A DNA stretch of 64,000 bases from NCBI RefSeq assembly GCF_002399615.1, contig NZ_DHDZ01000036.1, forward strand, positions 74,346 to 138,345, given 5' to 3'. The position numbers and the translations under genes are program-made. Origin of the DNA: Pedobacter sp. UBA4863. GTDB taxonomy: Bacteria > Bacteroidota > Bacteroidia > Sphingobacteriales > Sphingobacteriaceae. Every line of letters starts with the position of its first letter. The first letter of the stretch is position 1. The notes below the pieces were generated by a model, which searched no databases, was not told the DNA's origin, and saw only the letters and a list, made by a program, of their open reading frames with translations. Below, piece by piece: positions 15,844 through 23,510 of this stretch.

Positions 15844-16343
15844 TGGCTAAAGCAACAAATACAGAGTTAATTGAGCTGCTGGGCGAAAAATTCGGTGAGC
15901 AGCTTTTTGATGTGACAGAGCCATATGGCTTTTTAACTTTCTCTACTCATAAAGATAAAGTAATAGAGGTGTTATCTTTCCTTAAAGATAATGGGAAAAT
16001 CAACTTTAATTTCCTTACTGATATTACAGCGGTGCACTATCCAGAAAAAGGACAAATAGCGGTTGTATATCACCTACATAGCATGGTAAGCGGTATTAGA
16101 GCAAGGTTAAAAGTTTTTTTACACGAGAACGATCCAAGAATTGCTTCGGCAACTGTTTTGTGGAACGGTGCAAACTGGATGGAAAGAGAAACCTACGATT
16201 TCTTTGGGGTTAAGTTCGAAGGACATCCAGATTTGAGAAGGATATTGAATATGGACGACCTAGGTGTTCATCCAATGCTAAAACAATACCCGTTAGAAGA
16301 CCCTAACAGAGTAGATAAAAAAGACGAATATTTTGGTAGATAA
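15843..16343 (+). CDS. nuoC: NADH-quinone oxidoreductase subunit C
   Basis: 166 aa peripheral-arm subunit. The 30-kDa-subunit signature is present (ERETYDFFGVKFEGHPDLRR, then YPLEDP near the end). It is encoded separately from nuoD; in E. coli the two are fused. It starts on the last base of the nuoB stop. Confidence 0.95.
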   Translation: MAKATNTELIELLGEKFGEQLFDVTEPYGFLTFSTHKDKVIEVLSFLKDNGKINFNFLTDITAVHYPEKGQIAVVYHLHSMVSGIRARLKVFLHENDPRIASATVLWNGANWMERETYDFFGVKFEGHPDLRRILNMDDLGVHPMLKQYPLEDPNRVDKKDEYFGR

Positions 16344-16438
16344 ACCCCCTTACCCCCTAAAGGGGGAGTTGGGCATAACATATAGAGTAATATAATTTAA
16401 AAATATGAAAGGAAGTCCCCTTTAGGGGAGTTAGGGGT
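16343..16438. repeat. Inverted pair of G/C-run repeats between nuoC and nuoD
   Basis: Two copies of a C-run/TAAA/G-run unit lie in opposite orientation: CCCCCTAAAGGGGG at 16353-16366 with flanking ACCCCCTT, and CCCCTTTAGGGG at 16417-16428 followed by AGTTAGGGG. Each is a small palindrome and the pair is a larger one. The right copy ends at the base before the nuoD ATG. The very low-GC spacer between them has no gene. Confidence 0.7.
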
Positions 16439-17653
16439 ATGAGTAACAATCAACCAGTATATACAGATAACGATCCGCAAGATGGCTTGGTAACCTTAAA
16501 CTTAGGGCCAACGCACCCTGCAACACACGGGGTGTTTCAAAACATCTTACAAATGGATGGCGAACGAATTGTAAGTGGCGTATCTACCATCGGATATATC
16601 CATAGGGCTTTCGAAAAAATTGCCGAACATCGTCCATTCTATCAAATTACGCCATTAACAGATCGCTTAAACTACTGTTCGTCGCCTATTAATAATATGG
16701 GCTGGCACATGACGGTAGAAAAACTTTTAAATATTCAAATCCCTAAAAGGGTAGATTATTTAAGGGTCATCATTATGGAGCTTTCTCGTATTGCCGATCA
16801 TATTATCTGTAATACCATTATTGCCCAGGATACAGGTGCAACAACCACTTTCCTTTACCTTTTTCAGTACAGAGAGCATATTTACGAGATTTTTGAAGAA
16901 ATCTGCGGTGCTCGTTTAACCACTAACATTGGCCGTATTGGCGGTTTAGAAAGAGATTTTAATGAGGTAGCTTTTGCTAAAATCAATAAATTCTTAAAGG
17001 AATTTCCAGTTGCGCTAAAAGAGTTTGAAAGCTTGTTGAACCGTAACCGTATTTTTATAGACCGTACCAAAGGCGTTGCCGAAGTAACCGCAGAAAATGC
17101 ATTGAGCTACAGTTGGACGGGCCCATTGTTGCGTGCTACAGGAATTGATTACGATGTTCGTGTAAGCGAGCCTTATTCTTCATATCAAGATTTTGATTTT
17201 GAAATTCCGGTAGGTACCACAGGCGATGTTTTTGATAGGTACTTGGTGCGTAATGAGGAGATGTGGCAAAGTGTTCGTATTATCGAGCAAGCTTTAGAAA
17301 AGCTAAAATCAGAGCCAAAAGGAATATTCCATGCAGACGTTCCAGATTTTTATTTACCAGGAAAAGAGCAGGTTTATAATAACATGGAAGCATTAATCTA
17401 TCACTTTAAGATTGTGATGGGCGAAATTGATGCGCCAAAAGCAGAAGTTTACCATGCTGTAGAAGGTGGTAATGGTGAACTTGGGTTCTATTTAATTAAT
17501 GATGGGGGCAGAAGTCCTTATCGTTTACATTTTAGAAGACCTAGTTTTATTAACTATCAAATGTATGCTAAAATGAGCGAAGGCATGTTGTTGTCCGACG
17601 CCATTATCAACATGAGTAGTTTGAACATTATTGCAGGAGAATTAGATGCTTAA
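16439..17653 (+). CDS. nuoD: NADH-quinone oxidoreductase subunit D
   Basis: 404 aa, the 49-kDa subunit that forms the quinone pocket with NuoB. The family signature LNLGPTHPATHGVFQNILQM with the quinone-site His is at the N-terminus, and YHAVEGGNGELGFYLINDGG lies near the C-terminus. It overlaps nuoE by 8 bases. Its ATG immediately follows the repeat pair described above. Confidence 0.96.
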   Translation: MSNNQPVYTDNDPQDGLVTLNLGPTHPATHGVFQNILQMDGERIVSGVSTIGYIHRAFEKIAEHRPFYQITPLTDRLNYCSSPINNMGWHMTVEKLLNIQIPKRVDYLRVIIMELSRIADHIICNTIIAQDTGATTTFLYLFQYREHIYEIFEEICGARLTTNIGRIGGLERDFNEVAFAKINKFLKEFPVALKEFESLLNRNRIFIDRTKGVAEVTAENALSYSWTGPLLRATGIDYDVRVSEPYSSYQDFDFEIPVGTTGDVFDRYLVRNEEMWQSVRIIEQALEKLKSEPKGIFHADVPDFYLPGKEQVYNNMEALIYHFKIVMGEIDAPKAEVYHAVEGGNGELGFYLINDGGRSPYRLHFRRPSFINYQMYAKMSEGMLLSDAIINMSSLNIIAGELDA

Positions 17654-18170
17654 AGTAGAAGAAACACAACCTGTAGAATTTTCATCAGCTTTGCTAGCTA
17701 AGTTTGATGAAGTGGTAAAACGCTATCCAGAAGGAAAGCAAAAATCGGCTTTGCTACCCTTATTACACTTGGTGCAAGCAGAATTTGGTTGGACAAGCGT
17801 GCCTGCAATGGATAAAGTTGCCGAGTACCTAAAAATTCAGCCAATTGAAGTATATGAGGTAGCAAGTTTTTACACCATGTATTTTTTACAGCCCAAAGGA
17901 AAATATGTTTTGGAGGTTTGCCGTACTGGGCCTTGTTGCTTAGTGGGTGCCGAAAAAATAATGGATCATATAGCGCAAAAGCTAGGCGTTAAGGAAGGCG
18001 AAGTTACGGCTGATGGTTTATTTAGCTGGAGAGGTGTAGAGTGCTTGGCAGCTTGTGGTTTTGGCCCGGTTTTACAAATTGGCCCAGAATATACTTTCTA
18101 CGAAAATTTAACCGAGCAATCGGTAGATCAATTAATTGACGATTTAAAAAATAAAGATTTGCGACAATAG
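17646..18170 (+). CDS. nuoE: NADH-quinone oxidoreductase subunit E
   Basis: 174 aa thioredoxin-like subunit with the [2Fe-2S] cluster N1a. Cys ligands are seen in EVCRTGPCCLVG and VECLAACGFGP, spaced as in the family. With NuoF and NuoG it forms the NADH-dehydrogenase module. Confidence 0.95.
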   Translation: MLKVEETQPVEFSSALLAKFDEVVKRYPEGKQKSALLPLLHLVQAEFGWTSVPAMDKVAEYLKIQPIEVYEVASFYTMYFLQPKGKYVLEVCRTGPCCLVGAEKIMDHIAQKLGVKEGEVTADGLFSWRGVECLAACGFGPVLQIGPEYTFYENLTEQSVDQLIDDLKNKDLRQ

Positions 18171-18201
18171 ATTTGAGTATTGAGATTGAACTTTTAGTTT
18201 C

Positions 18202-18228
18202 ATATCTCACATCTCACATCTCATATCT
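18202..18228. repeat. Short tandem repeat of the heptamer ATCTCAC
   Basis: About 3.5 units of ATCTCAC/ATCTCAT occupy the nuoE-nuoF gap, ending 6 bases before the nuoF ATG. A looser match of the complementary type (GAGTATTGAGATT) lies just upstream. Confidence 0.6.
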
Positions 18229-18234
18229 AACAAA

Positions 18235-19608
18235 ATGGGACGTAAACTATTATTAGAACATATCAATGTGCCGGGCATCAATACGCTAGCGGTTTATCGC
18301 GAAAAGGGCGGTTACCGTGCGGTTGAGAAGGCATTGAAGACCCTGACTCCAGAAGATATCGTTGAAGAGGTAAAGAAATCAGGGTTAAGAGGTCGCGGTG
18401 GTGCTGGTTTTCCTACTGGGATGAAATGGAGCTTTTTGGCTAAGCCCGAAGGAGTACCACGTTATTTAGTATGTAACGGTGACGAGTCTGAACCGGGTAC
18501 GTTTAAAGATAGATTCTTAATGACACACATTCCTCATGCTTTAATTGAAGGAATGATTGTTTCGAGCTATGCCTTGGGTGCAAACACCTCTTATATTTAT
18601 GTAAGGGGCGAAATGATGCCTCAAATTAGAATACTAGAAAAAGCAATTGAAGAAGCTAAAGCTGCTGGGTTTTTAGGTAAAAATATTTTAGGAACGGGAT
18701 ACGATCTGGAACTTTATGTTCAACCTGGAGGAGGAGCCTACATTTGTGGTGAAGAGACGGCACTTTTAGAATCATTAGAAGGCAAAAGAGGTAATCCGCG
18801 TATTAAACCTCCATTTCCTGCTATTGCTGGTTTGTATGGCTGCCCAACGGTGGTTAACAACGTAGAATCTATTGCAGCTGTAGTGCCAATTGTAAATGAT
18901 GGCGGCGATGAATATGCTAAAATCGGTATTGGCAGAAGTACAGGAACAAAATTAATATCAGCTTCTGGAAATTTAGTAAAACCAGGAGTTTACGAAATAG
19001 AATTAGGCTTACCAGTAGAAGAATTTATCTATTCTGATGAATATTGCGGTGGTATTGCTAATGGTAAAAGACTAAAGGCAACAGTTGCGGGAGGTTCTTC
19101 GGTGCCTATTTTGCCTGCTAACCTAACCTTAAAATTAGCCAATGGCGAGCCTCGTTTAATGAGTTACGAGTCGTTGTCGGAAGGTGGTTTTGCAACGGGA
19201 ACCATGTTGGGATCGGGTGGTTTCATCGCTTTTGATGAAGACCAATGTATTGTTCGCAATACATGGAACTTTTCTAGTTTCTATCATCACGAAAGTTGCG
19301 GACAATGTTCGCCTTGTAGAGAAGGAACGGGATGGATGGAGAAAATTCTTCATAAAATTGAACACGGACACGGAACTATGGAAGACATCGATCTTTTATG
19401 GGATGTACAGCGTAAAATAGAAGGTAACACCATCTGTCCGTTGGGCGATGCAGCAGCTTGGCCGGTGGCCGCAGCTATTCGTCATTTTAGAGACGAGTTT
19501 GAGTGGCACGTGAAAGAGCCTATGAAGAGCCAAAGCACCAATTATGGTTTAGCGAACTATGCTAATCCGATTGAAAAGGCTCCGGAAGAAGTAAAAAGTC
19601 AAAATTAA
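18235..19608 (+). CDS. nuoF: NADH-quinone oxidoreductase subunit F
   Basis: 457 aa. It binds NADH and FMN and carries [4Fe-4S] N3. The glycine-rich NADH site is GLRGRGGAGFPTGMKW, the FMN site is around NGDESEPGTFKDR, and the cluster Cys are in ESCGQCSPCREG plus a later Cys in NTICPLGD. The last five residues (VKSQN) are encoded by the left inverted repeat of the inserted four-helix-bundle element. Confidence 0.96.
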   Translation: MGRKLLLEHINVPGINTLAVYREKGGYRAVEKALKTLTPEDIVEEVKKSGLRGRGGAGFPTGMKWSFLAKPEGVPRYLVCNGDESEPGTFKDRFLMTHIPHALIEGMIVSSYALGANTSYIYVRGEMMPQIRILEKAIEEAKAAGFLGKNILGTGYDLELYVQPGGGAYICGEETALLESLEGKRGNPRIKPPFPAIAGLYGCPTVVNNVESIAAVVPIVNDGGDEYAKIGIGRSTGTKLISASGNLVKPGVYEIELGLPVEEFIYSDEYCGGIANGKRLKATVAGGSSVPILPANLTLKLANGEPRLMSYESLSEGGFATGTMLGSGGFIAFDEDQCIVRNTWNFSSFYHHESCGQCSPCREGTGWMEKILHKIEHGHGTMEDIDLLWDVQRKIEGNTICPLGDAAAWPVAAAIRHFRDEFEWHVKEPMKSQSTNYGLANYANPIEKAPEEVKSQN

Positions 19609-20036
19609 AAAGTAAAAAATGTCTGAAGAAAAGGCATATGATATTAAAATAAGGGCTTACCATTTTTCGAAAGCCATTATCAATCTAATATCTAAAACCA
19701 AAATTGAAAGACTATACTTTTCAATTGTTGATCAGTTAATAAGAAGTGCAACTTCAATAGGTGCCAATGTAGTGGAAGCTAAGGCGGGAAGTTCGAGAAA
19801 AGATTTTAGGAATTTTTATACTATAGCCCTAAAATCTGCAAACGAAACTAAATATTGGCTCTGCTTAATTAGAGATACAGAGGTAGTTGGAGTTGACAAA
19901 GAGATAATAAAAGAATTATTAAAAGAAGTTGATGAAATATCAAAAATAATCGCTTCGATAATAATCAATATAAATAAAGAATAGGTTAAAAGCTAGTGAT
20001 TGTTTTTAATTTTTAATTTTCACTTTTGACTTGAAG
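19588..20036. mobile_element. Putative mobile unit: four-helix-bundle gene flanked by inverted repeats
   Basis: A 32-bp A-rich segment (19588-19619) reappears inverted as a T-rich segment at 20003-20036. By eye most of the aligned bases agree over about 30 positions (TTTTTAnTTTTnACTTTT-type core). Between them is one gene of the four-helix-bundle family. The unit sits exactly between nuoF and nuoG without damaging either. Gene plus terminal inverted repeats in a non-disruptive site suggests an acquired insertion. No transposase is present. Confidence 0.55.
19619..19984 (+). CDS. Four-helix bundle protein (23S rRNA intervening-sequence family)
   Basis: 121 aa, all alpha-helical, with the family's opening pattern (YDIKIRAYHFSKAIINLI) and the central SATSIGANVVEAKAGSSRKD and FYTIALKSANETKYWLCLI blocks. 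Members were first found in intervening sequences of 23S rRNA genes and are scattered as single genes in Bacteroidota; their biochemical role is not known. No rRNA gene is near. It lies between nuoF and nuoG, whose order is otherwise fixed in the operon, so it is an insert; its transcription would depend on the nuo promoter. Confidence 0.9.
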   Translation: MSEEKAYDIKIRAYHFSKAIINLISKTKIERLYFSIVDQLIRSATSIGANVVEAKAGSSRKDFRNFYTIALKSANETKYWLCLIRDTEVVGVDKEIIKELLKEVDEISKIIASIIININKE

Positions 20037-20037
20037 A

Positions 20038-21048
20038 ATGAGTGATTTAGTTAAAGTAACCATAGACGGAATAACAGTAGAGGTAGAAAATGGTACCACC
20101 ATTTTAAACGCTGCCCGCCAAATTGGGGGAGACATTGTGCCTCCTGCAATGTGCTATTATTCTAAATTGAAAGGTAGTGGAGGTAAATGTCGTACCTGCA
20201 TTGTGAAAGTGAGCAAAGGTTCTGAAAAAGATCCTAGACCAATGCCAAAATTAGTAGCGTCTTGCCGCACTACGGTAATGGATGGCATGGAAGTGCTAAA
20301 CATTACTTCGCCTGAGGTATTAGAAGCCCGTGCAGGTGTGGTAGAAATCTTGTTGATTAACCACCCATTAGATTGCCCTGTTTGCGACCAAGCTGGTGAG
20401 TGCGATTTGCAGAATTTAAGCTACGAGCACGGTTTACAGAAAACAAGATATGAGTTTGATCGCCGTACGTTCGATAGGATAGATATTGGTGACAAGATTC
20501 AATTACACATGAACCGTTGCATTTTATGTTACCGTTGCGTGTTTACTGCCGATCAAATCACCAACAAACGTGTTCATGGTATTTTAAATCGTGGAGATCA
20601 ATCAGAAATTTCAACTTACATACAAACAGCTGTTGATAATGATTTCTCTGGAAACGTAATTGATGTTTGCCCAGTTGGAGCTTTAACCGATAAAACTTTC
20701 CGTTTTAAAAACCGTGTTTGGTTTACAAAGCCGGTTGATGCACATAGAAACTGTAGCCATGAGAAATGCAATGGTAAAGTAACCTTATGGTACAAAGGCG
20801 AAGATGTTTTACGTGTTACCGCCAGAAAAGACCAGTTTGGAGAAGTAGAAGAGTTTATCTGTAACGAATGTCGTTTCGATAAAAAGAAAACTACCGATTG
20901 GACTTTAGAACAGCCAGCAGTTATTTCTGATACTTCGGTAATCTCGTCAAACCACTACCAGACCTTTAAGCCGCTTCCGGTAATTAAGGAAAACTTGGCA
21001 CTACAAGAAGCTAATAAACGCGAACTAGAAAAAACCTTTAAAATCTAA
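20038..21048 (+). CDS. nuoG: NADH-quinone oxidoreductase subunit G (short form)
   Basis: 336 aa. It has the N-terminal [2Fe-2S] ferredoxin domain (SGGKCRTCIVKV), the His/Cys-ligated cluster region (HPLDCPVCDQAGECDLQN), and further 4Fe-4S Cys in MNRCILCYRCVF and VIDVCPVGAL. It ends with four Cys in the C-terminal third (CSHEKC, CNEC). The large molybdopterin-type domain of E. coli NuoG is missing; this short form is normal in Bacteroidota, so it is not a truncation. The ATG is 2 bases after the right repeat of the inserted element. Confidence 0.94.
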   Translation: MSDLVKVTIDGITVEVENGTTILNAARQIGGDIVPPAMCYYSKLKGSGGKCRTCIVKVSKGSEKDPRPMPKLVASCRTTVMDGMEVLNITSPEVLEARAGVVEILLINHPLDCPVCDQAGECDLQNLSYEHGLQKTRYEFDRRTFDRIDIGDKIQLHMNRCILCYRCVFTADQITNKRVHGILNRGDQSEISTYIQTAVDNDFSGNVIDVCPVGALTDKTFRFKNRVWFTKPVDAHRNCSHEKCNGKVTLWYKGEDVLRVTARKDQFGEVEEFICNECRFDKKKTTDWTLEQPAVISDTSVISSNHYQTFKPLPVIKENLALQEANKRELEKTFKI

Positions 21049-22085
21049 TGGAAATCGATTTCGTTATAGAGAAATTTATATTGGTTACAGCAATATTTGC
21101 GATTAGTTTGCTAATAGCCATGTATTCTACCTACGCCGAGCGTAAGGTTGCCGCTTTTTTACAAGATAGGCTTGGTCCAGATAGAGCTGGCCCCTTTGGT
21201 ATTTTACAACCTTTGGCCGATGGTGTAAAGATGTTCATGAAAGAGGAGATTATTCCTGCCAATGCCAATAAATGGTTATTCATGATTGGTCCTGGTTTAG
21301 CTATGCTTTGTGCTTGTATTGGTACGGCAGTTATTCCGTGGGGTCAAGATATGATGGTTGGAGATAGGTTAGTAAAATTACAAGTAGCCGATGTTAACGT
21401 TGGTTTACTGTATATTTTTGGTGTAATCTCTTTGGGTGTTTATGGCGTAATGATTGGCGGTTGGGCATCTAACAATAAATATTCATTACTAAGCTCTATC
21501 CGTGCTGCTTCGCAAAATATCAGCTACGAAATTGCGATGGGCCTTTCCATCATCGCTTTGTTATTGGTAACCAACTCGCTTAGTTTAAGAGAAATTGTAG
21601 CACAACAGCATGGCTGGCAATGGAATGTGCTTTATCAGCCTTTAGGTTTTATCATTTTTATGGTATGTGCCTTTGCCGAAACTAATCGTGCACCTTTCGA
21701 TTTACCAGAGTGTGAGGCCGAGCTAAATGGAGGATATACCATTGAGTACTCATCAATGAAATTAGGCTTCTATTTATTTGCAGAATACATCAACATGTTT
21801 GTGTCTTCAACCATAATGGCCGCACTATACTTTGGGGGTTACAACTATCCAGGAATGGATTACATGGCTACTTTATTGGGACCAACTTGGGGACCGCTAT
21901 TTGGCACTTTTATCTTTTTCCTAAAAATATTTGCGTTTATCTTCTTCTTCATGTGGGTACGGTGGACCATCCCTCGTTTCCGCTACGATCAGTTGATGAA
22001 CTTGGGATGGAAAGGTTTAATTCCTTTAGCTATCGCGAATATCATTGTTACGGGTATTGTTATAGCTATTGTAAATAAATTTTAA
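21048..22085 (+). CDS. nuoH: NADH-quinone oxidoreductase subunit H
   Basis: 345 aa, about eight membrane helices. It joins the peripheral and membrane arms and shapes the quinone channel. Signatures are AERKVAAFLQDRLGPDRAGP near the N-terminus and AETNRAPFDLPECEAELNGG in the central loop. It starts on the last base of the nuoG stop. Confidence 0.96.
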   Translation: MEIDFVIEKFILVTAIFAISLLIAMYSTYAERKVAAFLQDRLGPDRAGPFGILQPLADGVKMFMKEEIIPANANKWLFMIGPGLAMLCACIGTAVIPWGQDMMVGDRLVKLQVADVNVGLLYIFGVISLGVYGVMIGGWASNNKYSLLSSIRAASQNISYEIAMGLSIIALLLVTNSLSLREIVAQQHGWQWNVLYQPLGFIIFMVCAFAETNRAPFDLPECEAELNGGYTIEYSSMKLGFYLFAEYINMFVSSTIMAALYFGGYNYPGMDYMATLLGPTWGPLFGTFIFFLKIFAFIFFFMWVRWTIPRFRYDQLMNLGWKGLIPLAIANIIVTGIVIAIVNKF

Positions 22086-22090
22086 TAGAC

Positions 22091-22588
22091 ATGGAATCAT
22101 TAAGCAATAAGAAAAAAGTATTGGTTTCAAAGCCACTTAATTTTGCCGAGAGAATGTATCTTCCGGCTATTGCGAGTGGTATGGCTACTACTATTGGTCA
22201 CTTTTTTAAAAAGCCAGCTACAATAAAATATCCAGAGCAGGTACGAGAGTTTTCTATCAACTGGAGGGGAATGCACTCTTTAAAGAGAGACGAGGAAGGC
22301 AGAGAACGCTGTACGGCTTGCGGTTTGTGTGCTTTGTCTTGTCCGGCAGAGGCAATTACCATGATTGCAGCCGAACGCAAGAACGATGAGAAACACTTGT
22401 ACCGTGAAGAGAAATACGCATCTGTTTACGAAATTAATATGTTACGTTGCATTTTCTGCGGTTTATGTGAAGAGGCTTGCCCTAAAGAGGCCATATACCT
22501 AGACGGACCAATTGTACCAGCAGACTATTTGCGTAAAGACTTTATTTATGGCAAAGATAAATTGGTAGAAGCTCCATTAGAGAAATAA
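22091..22588 (+). CDS. nuoI: NADH-quinone oxidoreductase subunit I
   Basis: 165 aa ferredoxin-like subunit with two [4Fe-4S] sites, CTACGLCALSCPAEA and CIFCGLCEEACPKEA, which pass electrons to NuoB. It lies 5 bases after nuoH. Confidence 0.96.
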   Translation: MESLSNKKKVLVSKPLNFAERMYLPAIASGMATTIGHFFKKPATIKYPEQVREFSINWRGMHSLKRDEEGRERCTACGLCALSCPAEAITMIAAERKNDEKHLYREEKYASVYEINMLRCIFCGLCEEACPKEAIYLDGPIVPADYLRKDFIYGKDKLVEAPLEK

Positions 22589-22592
22589 TTTA

Positions 22593-22639
22593 GCCACAGA
22601 TGCACAGATACTATTATTTATAATTTGTGCATCTGTGGC
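22593..22639. repeat. Hairpin of the GCCACAG type between nuoI and nuoJ
   Basis: Perfect 14-bp inverted repeat (22593-22606 with 22626-22639), 19-base AT-rich loop, starting 4 bases after the nuoI stop. It has no T run, so it is more likely a repeat or RNA-processing structure than a terminator. It shares GCCACAG with the hairpin at 2954-3000. Confidence 0.7.
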
Positions 22640-22666
22640 CAACAAATAACAACTAAATAAAAATTA

Positions 22667-23173
22667 ATGGGTACATCGGTATTCTATTTTGTAGCAACAT
22701 TAAGCATTATATCTGCACTGATGGTGGTTTTTGCAAAAAACCCAATTCATAGTGTGCTATACTTAATTCTAACGTTTTTTACGTTTACAATTCATTATGT
22801 GCTATTAAACGCACAATTCTTAGCGGTAGTTAACTTCATTGTGTATATGGGTGCCATTATGGTACTTTTCCTATTTGTACTGATGTTGCTTAATCTCAAT
22901 AAAGAAAATGAGCCCAACAAATCCGTTTTGCTAAGAATAATTGGTGTAATTGCTGGTGGATGCTTGGTAGTAACCTTAATTGGTTCGCTAAAATCGGCAG
23001 TAATAAATACCCCTTTAGAATTGAAAGACCAGAATTTAGGTTTGGTAGAGAACTTAGGCAAAGAGTTATTTGGGCAATTTATGTTACCATTCGAATTATC
23101 GTCGTTGCTATTGTTAAGTGCAATGGTAGGGGCCATACTTTTAACCAAAAAGGAGGAAAAAACTAATGGGTAG
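22667..23173 (+). CDS. nuoJ: NADH-quinone oxidoreductase subunit J
   Basis: 168 aa with five predicted membrane helices and the family motif VNFIVYMGAIMVLFLFVLML. It overlaps nuoK by 8 bases. Confidence 0.94.
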   Translation: MGTSVFYFVATLSIISALMVVFAKNPIHSVLYLILTFFTFTIHYVLLNAQFLAVVNFIVYMGAIMVLFLFVLMLLNLNKENEPNKSVLLRIIGVIAGGCLVVTLIGSLKSAVINTPLELKDQNLGLVENLGKELFGQFMLPFELSSLLLLSAMVGAILLTKKEEKTNG

Positions 23174-23495
23174 TTTGTTCGAAAATATGCAGGCAGTGCC
23201 GTTAAGCCATTACATTTGGTTTTGTGCCATTATCTTCACTATTGGTGTAGTTGGCGTATTGGTACGCAGAAATGCCATTATCATTTTTATGTCGGTAGAA
23301 TTAATGTTAAATGCGGTAAACCTGCTTTTAGCCGCATTCTCGGTACATCATAACGATCCATCGGGACAAGTTTTTGTGTTCTTTATTATGGCACTAGCCG
23401 CGGCAGAAGTTGCCGTTGGCTTAAGTATCATCGTAATGGTTTACCGTAACACACAATCAATAGATATTAATGTATTAAATCGCCTTAAGTGGTAA
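23166..23495 (+). CDS. nuoK: NADH-quinone oxidoreductase subunit K
   Basis: 109 aa, three membrane helices, with conserved membrane Glu residues in FMSVELMLNAVNL and ALAAAEVAVGL, which belong to the proton path. Confidence 0.95.
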   Translation: MGSLFENMQAVPLSHYIWFCAIIFTIGVVGVLVRRNAIIIFMSVELMLNAVNLLLAAFSVHHNDPSGQVFVFFIMALAAAEVAVGLSIIVMVYRNTQSIDINVLNRLKW

Positions 23496-23510
23496 TTCTA
23501 ATAAAATAAG

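Noticed and set aside
19619..19984. Evidence for a fragmented 23S rRNA gene (intervening sequence)
   Set aside because: The gene family was named for rRNA insertions, but no rRNA sequence flanks it; it lies in a protein operon.
20038..21048. NuoG lacking the large C-terminal molybdopterin-type domain
   Set aside because: The short form with only the iron-sulfur part is standard in Bacteroidota complex I, so it is not a truncation or frameshift.
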